NCBI GenBank assembly: GCA_019235995.1 | Contig: JAFAJV010000028.1 | Location: 1-64,000, forward strand | DNA from: Vulcanimicrobiota bacterium | GTDB lineage: Bacteria > Vulcanimicrobiota > Vulcanimicrobiia > Vulcanimicrobiales > Vulcanimicrobiaceae | Reading direction: 5' to 3' | Length of the DNA: 64,000 nucleotides | In this document: piece by piece, positions 58,482 to 64,000 of the stretch | Layout: every line of letters begins with the position of its first letter | How positions within the stretch are numbered: position 1 is the stretch's first letter | Notes under the pieces: model-generated | What the model was told of the DNA's origin: nothing | The model's input: the letters and a program-made list of their open reading frames with translations, nothing else | Databases searched by the model: none | Position numbers and translations under genes: made by a program

Positions 58482-59830
58482 GCCGGTTCTTCGCGATACC
58501 GGCGGGCCACGAACCGCAGCGTGAGCGGTACGCCTTCGAAGTCGAAGTGCTGGCGGATGACGTTCTCCAGAAACCGCCGATAGTGCGCCTGGACGAGCTC
58601 CGGGTCGTTGCAGTGCAAGACCACGATCGGCGGATGCGTCGCCGGCTGCGAGGCGTAATAGATACGCAGGAGCCGTCCCCCGGTCGCCGGCGGAGGATGG
58701 GCGACGACGGCGTCGCGCAGCATCGTGTTGAGCGCGGGCGTGGGGATGCGGCGGGCGAGGTTGTCGGCGACGCCGGCGACGACCGGCATCAGGCTGCCTA
58801 AGCGGCGATGCGTCTTGGCCGAGAGGAACGTGATCGGCGCGAACGAGGCGAACGGGATCGCTTCTCGAACCGCCTGCGCCAGCTCGGCCTGGTTGAAGTC
58901 GCCGCTCTGTTCGCGCACGAGGTCCCACTTGTTACCCACGACGACGAGTGCCTTGCGCTCTTCGATCGCGATGCCGGCCAGCCGGCGGTCCTGCGCCAGG
59001 ATGCCGGTCATCGCGTCGAACACGAGCAGTGCAACGTCGCAGCGCGCGATCGCGCCGAGCGATCGAAGCGCCGCGTAGTATTCGATGGCCCCGTGCGCCT
59101 CGGGCTTCTTGCGCACGCCCGCAGTGTCGATGATGCGAAAGGAGCGCCCGTGCCAGACGAACGGCGTGTCGATCGCATCGCGCGTCGTTCCGGGTGCAGC
59201 GGAGACGAGCGCGCGTTCCTCGCCCAGCAGGGCGTTGACCAGCGAGCTCTTGCCGACGTTCGGACGCCCGATCACCGCCAGAGCGAGCTCGCCCTCGACC
59301 GGCGCGTCGGCGTTCTGGGGTGGTAACAGATGCACGATGCGATCGAGCAGATCGCCGGTTCCCTCGCCGTGGATCGCGGACACGGCGACGGGATCCCCAA
59401 AGCCGAGCGGCCCGAACTCGGCGGGAACGCTCGCCGCCGCGCTCTCGCCCTCCGCCTTGTTCGCCGCCAGCACGATCGGCCGGCGCTTGCGGCGCAAGAT
59501 CCGCGCGACGTCGTCGTCCAGAGGGTGCAGCCCGGTCTGCGCGTCGACCAGCATGAGAACGACGTCGGCCTCCTCGGCGGCCGCCTCGGCCTGCCGGCGG
59601 GTCGCTTCGGCGAGCGCCTCGCCGTGCGCGACGGCCGCCGTCGGATCGATGCCGGCGGTGTCCACCAGGCTGAAGACGCGGCCGCGCCAATCGCAGAGAG
59701 CGTACAGCCGATCCCGCGTCACGCCGGGGGTGTCCTCGACGATCGCCATACGGCGGCCGATCAGGCGGTTGAAAAGCGCGCTCTTTCCCACATTCGGCCG
59801 GCCGACGATTGCCACGGTCGCGGGCTGCAT
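58478..59830 (-). CDS. der: ribosome-assembly GTPase Der (EngA)
   Basis: Tandem-G-domain GTPase for 50S assembly; 450 residues. The first P-loop is GRPNVGKSALFN (about residues 10-21), with DTAG and NKAE motifs; the second is GRPNVGKSSLVN (near 180), with NKWD. A KH-like C-terminal domain ends RFVARRYREEPA. I chose ATG 59830, giving MQPATVAIVGRPNVG in line with orthologues; GTG 59848 would add six residues. It is divergent from miaB with 83 bases between, which must hold both promoters. Confidence 0.93.
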   Translation of the reverse strand: MQPATVAIVGRPNVGKSALFNRLIGRRMAIVEDTPGVTRDRLYALCDWRGRVFSLVDTAGIDPTAAVAHGEALAEATRRQAEAAAEEADVVLMLVDAQTGLHPLDDDVARILRRKRRPIVLAANKAEGESAAASVPAEFGPLGFGDPVAVSAIHGEGTGDLLDRIVHLLPPQNADAPVEGELALAVIGRPNVGKSSLVNALLGEERALVSAAPGTTRDAIDTPFVWHGRSFRIIDTAGVRKKPEAHGAIEYYAALRSLGAIARCDVALLVFDAMTGILAQDRRLAGIAIEERKALVVVGNKWDLVREQSGDFNQAELAQAVREAIPFASFAPITFLSAKTHRRLGSLMPVVAGVADNLARRIPTPALNTMLRDAVVAHPPPATGGRLLRIYYASQPATHPPIVVLHCNDPELVQAHYRRFLENVIRQHFDFEGVPLTLRFVARRYREEPA

Positions 59831-59913
59831 GCGGTGGTGTGTTCTCACTACGGCCGAGTGAGACCCGGGCCGGAACGGCGCGGCCGTCGAGCGAACTCAC
59901 CGACACGAACAGA

Positions 59914-61353
59914 ATGCCTAGCATTTACATTGAGACGTTCGGCTGTCAGATGAACGAGGCCGACTCGCGCTATATCGCCGAGCGCGCGCTCGACGCGGGA
60001 TATACCGTCGCCCACGCGGCAGAGGACGCCAACGTGGTCGTCCTCAACACGTGCACGGTGCGCGACAGCGCCGAGCGGCGCGCCTACGGACGCATGAATC
60101 ACTTCAACGCCCTCAAGCAACGCGACCCGTCCCTACGTTTGGTCGTTACGGGATGCCTGGCCGAGCAGGATCGCGATCGGATGCAGACGCTGGCGCCGCA
60201 CGTCGACGCGGTCTTCGGTACCCGCGAGCTCGTGAGATTGGGCGACCAGCTGGCGGCGTGGTCGCCCGCCTTTCGCCCTTCGTCCTTCGACACGCGCGCT
60301 TCGCGCACGGCTCAGGATGACAAAGACGGAGAGATGCTGAGGTTCGCGATGGGCGGCACGGCTGACGGCGTAACCACTGAGTTCTCGCACCTGCGCGCAT
60401 TCGTCACGGTCCAGCGCGGCTGCTCGTACTACTGCACGTTCTGCATCGTCCCGCACGTGCGCGGACGCTTCGACCATCGCCCACGGAGGGAGATCCTTGC
60501 GGAGACCGCGGAGCGCGTCGCGCGCGGCGCGCGCGAGATCGTCCTCGTCGGGCAGACGGTCAACGCCTGGCACGACGCGTCCGGCGCCGACTTCGGCGAC
60601 CTCTGCCGCGACGTCGCCGCTCTGCCGGGGCTAGAGCGCCTCACGTTCATCTCTCCCCACCCGAAAGACTTTACGGAAAAGATCATCGAGGATCTGGCCG
60701 CGATTCCACAGCTCAATCCGCGCATCCACCTCCCGCTCCAGTCTGCGAGCGACTCGCTGCTGCGCCGAATGAACCGTAAATACACGCTGGCGGCCTTCGA
60801 CGAGAAGCTCCGTGCGCTGCGGAGCCGGCTGCCGGGATGCGCGATCACGACCGACATCATCGTCGGCTTCCCAGGTGAGACCGAAGAGGATTTCGAGGCA
60901 ACGCTCGCCTACGTTCGCACCGGCGTGTTCGCCAATGCGTTTACGTTCATCTACTCGCCGCGGCGCGGCACTCCGGCGGCGCGCTTCGAGCAGCTGGGCA
61001 AGGACGTGGTGTTCGCGCGCTTCGAGCGCCTGGTGGCCGCGCAGAACCGCATCACGCGGTCGTATCACGAAAGCAAGGTCGGCAGCATCGTGCGAGCCCT
61101 GATCGCGGGCGACTCGAAGAAAGACGCGAACAAATTGACCGCTAAGACGCCCGACAACGTCACGATCGTCGCGCCGAAAACCCCGGACTGCGGCGCCGAC
61201 CGACCGTGGCTGGACATCGCCGTCGAGCACGGCCACGTATGGGGCTGCTTCGGCACGATCGTGGGCCACGCGTCGCGTTATTCGGATCCGGTGACCGCAT
61301 GCGCCCCGGTCGTGGACTTGACCGCGCTCCGTCTGCTGCCGCTCCGGCGGTGA
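59914..61353 (+). CDS. miaB: tRNA methylthiotransferase MiaB
   Basis: Radical-SAM enzyme that adds the 2-methylthio group to i6A37 of tRNAs; 479 residues. The auxiliary-cluster cysteines appear in FGCQMNEAD, LNTCTVRDS and VTGCLAEQ, the radical SAM motif is CSYYCTFC near residue 170, and a TRAM-like end follows (VGSIVRALIAGD ... GHVWGCFGTIVGHA). I chose ATG 59914. Residues about 121-142 are encoded by a repeat-like insert (60271-60323) in the linker before the SAM domain. mutS starts inside its stop codon (gtga). Confidence 0.9.
   Translation: MPSIYIETFGCQMNEADSRYIAERALDAGYTVAHAAEDANVVVLNTCTVRDSAERRAYGRMNHFNALKQRDPSLRLVVTGCLAEQDRDRMQTLAPHVDAVFGTRELVRLGDQLAAWSPAFRPSSFDTRASRTAQDDKDGEMLRFAMGGTADGVTTEFSHLRAFVTVQRGCSYYCTFCIVPHVRGRFDHRPRREILAETAERVARGAREIVLVGQTVNAWHDASGADFGDLCRDVAALPGLERLTFISPHPKDFTEKIIEDLAAIPQLNPRIHLPLQSASDSLLRRMNRKYTLAAFDEKLRALRSRLPGCAITTDIIVGFPGETEEDFEATLAYVRTGVFANAFTFIYSPRRGTPAARFEQLGKDVVFARFERLVAAQNRITRSYHESKVGSIVRALIAGDSKKDANKLTAKTPDNVTIVAPKTPDCGADRPWLDIAVEHGHVWGCFGTIVGHASRYSDPVTACAPVVDLTALRLLPLRR
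60271..60323. repeat. repeat-like palindromic element inserted in miaB
   Basis: Within miaB the sequence reads cgcccttcgtccttcga, then a gcgcgcttcgcgc core, then ggctcaggatgac. This resembles the intergenic palindromic repeats of the GTCATCCTGAGC...GAAGGACGAAGGGC kind found in many environmental genomes. It is kept in frame and codes for RPSSFDTRASRTAQDDKD, a low-complexity linker. No second copy was found in the window. Confidence 0.5.
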
Positions 61354-63854
61354 AGGCGTCCGGACCGAAGTACTCGCCGATGCTCGAGCAGTACTTCGGG
61401 ATGAAGGCGAAGCATCCCGAGGCGATCCTGCTCTCTCGCGTCGGCGATTTCTATGAGGCGTACGGCGAGGATGCCGAGATCGCCGCGAGGGCGCTGCAGA
61501 TCGCGTTAACGAGCAAAGAGGCCGGTTCCGGGAAACGGATAGCGATGGCCGGTGTGCCGCATCACGCGCTATCCCAGTATCTCGCCCGCCTCGTGCGCCA
61601 GCGCTTCGTCGTGGCTCTCGCGGAGCAGCTGGAGGTTCCGCAGCCAAACCGGCTTGTGCCGCGGGACGTCGTTCGGCTGGTGACGCCGGGAACGCTGATC
61701 GAAGAGCACTTCCTCGACGGCAAGCAAAACAACTATCTCGCCGCGATCGCCGCGGCCGGCGACACACTGGCGCTCGCGTATGCCGACGTTTCGACCGGCT
61801 ACTCGGCGGCGACGGCGATCGACGGCGAAAACGCGTACGACGAGCTCCTCGCCGAGGTAACGCGCATCGAACCCGCTGAAATCGTCGCCGATGCGCCCGC
61901 GGACCTTCGCGCGTTGCTGTCCGCGGCGCTGGAGGGGACGCAAACGCGGCTGACGACGCCGGCGGTCGCGCTGGTCGACCAACGCGAGCGCGCCACGCTC
62001 GCAGGCTTTTCGGGCGCCGAATCGTTGGCCGTTCACCGAGCTCTCGAGGCGCTCGCCGCCTTCGTCGACCGCACCGGCGTCACGAACGGCGAACGCGGAC
62101 CGAACGAGCCGCAACTCTACCGGCGGCGGCAGTTTCTCGCCATCGACGCCGCGACGCGCAAGCACCTCGAGCTCACCGAGGCGCAAGGGCAGAACCCCAG
62201 GGCGACGCTGCTCGCGACGCTCGATCTCTGTGTCACGTCGATGGGATCGCGCATGCTGGCTCGCTGGATCCTAACGCCCCTCGTCGATGCCGCGCGCATC
62301 GGCGCCCGGCACGACGTGGTCGCGGCTCTGCTGGAGGAGCATGCGCGGCGCGGCGCGATTCGCGACGTGCTGCGTGGCGCGTTTGACCTCGAGCGGATCG
62401 CGCAAAAGATTCGCTTCCGGCGCGCGACGCCGCGCGACCTCGCCTCGCTGCGGCATACGCTGGACCTGTTGCGCCCGCTACGGCAGCTGGAATTTGCGCC
62501 GTTGGCGCCGTTGTTCGAACGCATCGGCGACTTCGGCGCCATGCTCGACGACCTCCGAAACACGCTGGTGGACGATCCACCCGCGCAGATCGGCGACGGC
62601 GGCACGATCCGGCCTGGTGCGAGCGATGAGCTCGCCGAATGCGTCGCGCTCCGCGGCGACACGCGCGCGAAGCTGTCGGAGCTGGAGCAGCGCGAGCGCG
62701 AGCGCACCGGCATCAAGACGCTCAAGATAAAATACGCGAGCCCCTTTGGCTACGCGATCGAGGTGAGCAAAAGTTACGCCGAGGCGGTCCCGCCCGATTA
62801 CGTTCGCCGTCAGACGCTCGCGAACGGCGAGCGCTACGTGACGCAGGAGCTCAAGGAGCTCGAGGTTGCGATCTCCAGCGCACAGGCGCGCCAAGAACGG
62901 CTCGAGCACGAGCTATTTGAGGCGCTCCTCGAGCGGCTGGCCGGGGACGTCGACCGGCTCCTCGTCGCCGCCGATGCGGTCGGCGAAATCGACGTGCTCG
63001 CCGCGCTCGCGCAATGTGCCGCCGAACGCGGTTACGTCCGCCCCGAATTTAGCGAAGAGAGCGTCGTCGTCATCGAGGAGGGCCGCCATCCGGTAATGGA
63101 GGCAATTCTCCACAAGAGCTTTGTTCCGAACGACCTGCGGCTGCGCGCCGCGCAGCATCGCTTCATCTTGCTGACGGGCCCGAACATGGGGGGCAAGTCG
63201 ACCTATCTGCGGCAGGCCGGCCTGTTGACGATCATGGCGCAGATCGGTTCCTTCGTCCCCGCCGCACGGATGCGGCTCGGGATCATCGACCGTATCTTCA
63301 CGCGCATCGGTGCCGGCGACGACCTCGCTTCGGGCCAGTCGACCTTCTACATGGAGATGGCGGAGGCCGCCAACATCCTGCGGCGCTGCACGCAGCGCTC
63401 GCTGCTTTTGATCGACGAGGTTGGACGCGGGACCGGGACGCTCGACGGCCTGGCGATCGCGCAGGCAATCTGCGAGTTCCTCCTCGGCCTCGAAGAGCAG
63501 GCGCCGCTGGTGCTCTTCGCGACGCATTTCCACGAGCTATGCGCGTTGGCCGAGCACTGGGGCCTCGTCGCGAACTACCACATCACCGCGGTCGAGAATC
63601 GCGCGGCCGGCGGAGCGCCCGTGTTCTCGCATCGCGTGCAGCCGGGCAGCTCGTCGCGCTCGTTCGGCATCGAGGTCGCGCGCATGGCCGGCTTGCCCGA
63701 AGCCGTGGTCGAACGGGCCCAAGAGGTCGCCGACGCCCTGTCGGGGCATGCCGACATCGAGGAGCGCGTGCCGCTTCGGCAAAAGATGCCGAAGCGGCCA
63801 TCCGCGGACCGGCAGATGTCGTTCCTCGGACCCGACCTGCAAAATCATGGCTAA
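61350..63854 (+). CDS. mutS: DNA mismatch repair protein MutS
   Basis: Recognises mismatches and recruits the repair machinery; 834 residues, near the usual size. The mismatch-reading Phe and Glu are in LSRVGDFYEAYGED (residues about 28-41), the Walker A is GPNMGGKSTYLRQ, Walker B LLIDEVGRGTGTLDG and the switch His in ATHFHELCAL. I chose GTG 61350, overlapping the miaB stop; the upstream open frame lies inside miaB. The C-terminal tail is short, so the tetramerisation region is reduced. Its pairing with miaB recurs in other bacteria. Confidence 0.94.
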   Translation: MKASGPKYSPMLEQYFGMKAKHPEAILLSRVGDFYEAYGEDAEIAARALQIALTSKEAGSGKRIAMAGVPHHALSQYLARLVRQRFVVALAEQLEVPQPNRLVPRDVVRLVTPGTLIEEHFLDGKQNNYLAAIAAAGDTLALAYADVSTGYSAATAIDGENAYDELLAEVTRIEPAEIVADAPADLRALLSAALEGTQTRLTTPAVALVDQRERATLAGFSGAESLAVHRALEALAAFVDRTGVTNGERGPNEPQLYRRRQFLAIDAATRKHLELTEAQGQNPRATLLATLDLCVTSMGSRMLARWILTPLVDAARIGARHDVVAALLEEHARRGAIRDVLRGAFDLERIAQKIRFRRATPRDLASLRHTLDLLRPLRQLEFAPLAPLFERIGDFGAMLDDLRNTLVDDPPAQIGDGGTIRPGASDELAECVALRGDTRAKLSELEQRERERTGIKTLKIKYASPFGYAIEVSKSYAEAVPPDYVRRQTLANGERYVTQELKELEVAISSAQARQERLEHELFEALLERLAGDVDRLLVAADAVGEIDVLAALAQCAAERGYVRPEFSEESVVVIEEGRHPVMEAILHKSFVPNDLRLRAAQHRFILLTGPNMGGKSTYLRQAGLLTIMAQIGSFVPAARMRLGIIDRIFTRIGAGDDLASGQSTFYMEMAEAANILRRCTQRSLLLIDEVGRGTGTLDGLAIAQAICEFLLGLEEQAPLVLFATHFHELCALAEHWGLVANYHITAVENRAAGGAPVFSHRVQPGSSSRSFGIEVARMAGLPEAVVERAQEVADALSGHADIEERVPLRQKMPKRPSADRQMSFLGPDLQNHG

Positions 63855-64000
63855 CTCTTCCATTCGATGGGGTTTCTGTGCGGCGCTGGCGGTGATTTCC
63901 GCGGCGTTCGCGGATCCGCTCGTCGAGTTCGCGTCCAACGCGGGCTGGTTCGGGCGCGGAAGCTTCACGGATCACAGCAATCTGGACGTCGTGCCGACGC
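63847..64000 (+). CDS. secreted protein, 3' end outside the window
   Basis: The frame from ATG 63847 stays open to the window end (51 codons). MANSSIRWGFCAALAVISAA is a signal peptide, followed by a FADPLVEFASNAGWFGRGSF segment. The ATG overlaps the mutS stop by 8 bases, so translation is coupled. Function cannot be assigned from this fragment. Confidence 0.55.
   Translation, partial: MANSSIRWGFCAALAVISAAFADPLVEFASNAGWFGRGSFTDHSNLDVVPT

Overview
This is a GC-rich, gene-dense bacterial chromosome segment with no tRNA, rRNA, CRISPR array, insertion sequence or phage gene that I could recognise. A TolC-type outer-membrane protein, a lipoprotein membrane-fusion adaptor and a secreted protein ending in a beta-barrel-like domain indicate a diderm cell. 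The gene mix includes a copper-amine-oxidase stalk domain on a barrel, an AhbA/AhbB-like siroheme decarboxylase fusion, a second EF-G paralogue and orphan Dpp-type binding proteins. Together with the base composition, this would fit an uncultured lineage such as Candidatus Eremiobacterota (WPS-2/Vulcanimicrobiota). That placement is a guess without a marker tree.

Layout. 1-9.8 kb (mostly +): a partial M20 amidohydrolase, an FAD/NAD reductase, a degenerate metallo-beta-lactamase (MBL)-cupin fusion, threonine aldolase (-), ETF-quinone oxidoreductase, the thiOSG thiazole operon, a methyltransferase (-), a single-Cys Bcp and an MBL-fold hydrolase. 9.85-17.3 kb (-): an ECF sigma factor translationally coupled to a zinc-finger anti-sigma domain fused to O6-alkylguanine-DNA alkyltransferase, then a nested inverted-repeat element, then PHP phosphoesterase with a histone-H1-like tail, EF-G2, a peptide-binding lipoprotein and pyrE. 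17.4-20.2 kb: unassigned small and secreted proteins. 20.2-27 kb: sufCDSU followed without a break by a DUF485-acetate symporter pair (-), divergent from sufR and a second U-type scaffold (+). 27-30.1 kb (-): thpR, MBL hydrolase, flavin reductase, O-methyltransferase and folD. 30.1-31.6 kb (+): TlpA-like thioredoxin and a membrane protein. 31.6-36.8 kb (-): nitrilase, DUF4337-like protein, beta-propeller and phosphodiester glycosidase in an overlapping operon. 37-39.6 kb: a secreted protein, the stalk-barrel protein and a hotdog thioesterase. 39.7-47.1 kb (+): adaptor, TolC, siroheme decarboxylase-like fusion and two binding-protein lipoproteins. 47-52 kb: GT87-like membrane protein and M50 protease (-), divergent from NDH-2 and a 2-isopropylmalate/homocitrate synthase-like enzyme (+). 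52-54.5 kb (-): a tiny His/Pro-rich secreted protein, two M55 D-aminopeptidases and a TPR protein. 54.5-64 kb: sprT-like, fumC, tauE (-), efp (-), plsY (-), der (-), miaB, mutS and the start of another secreted protein.

Most genes sit in tight operons joined by ATGA or GTGA overlaps, so transcription units can be read from the map. The most unusual content is the sigma factor/zinc finger-alkyltransferase pair, which looks like a direct alkylation-sensing switch. Next are the PHP protein with a lysine-rich tail next to EF-G2, the apparently leaderless and mirror-symmetric suf promoters, and several genes whose protein-like N-termini start upstream of any ATG, GTG or TTG. Function calls rest on motif recognition only; no database search was run.
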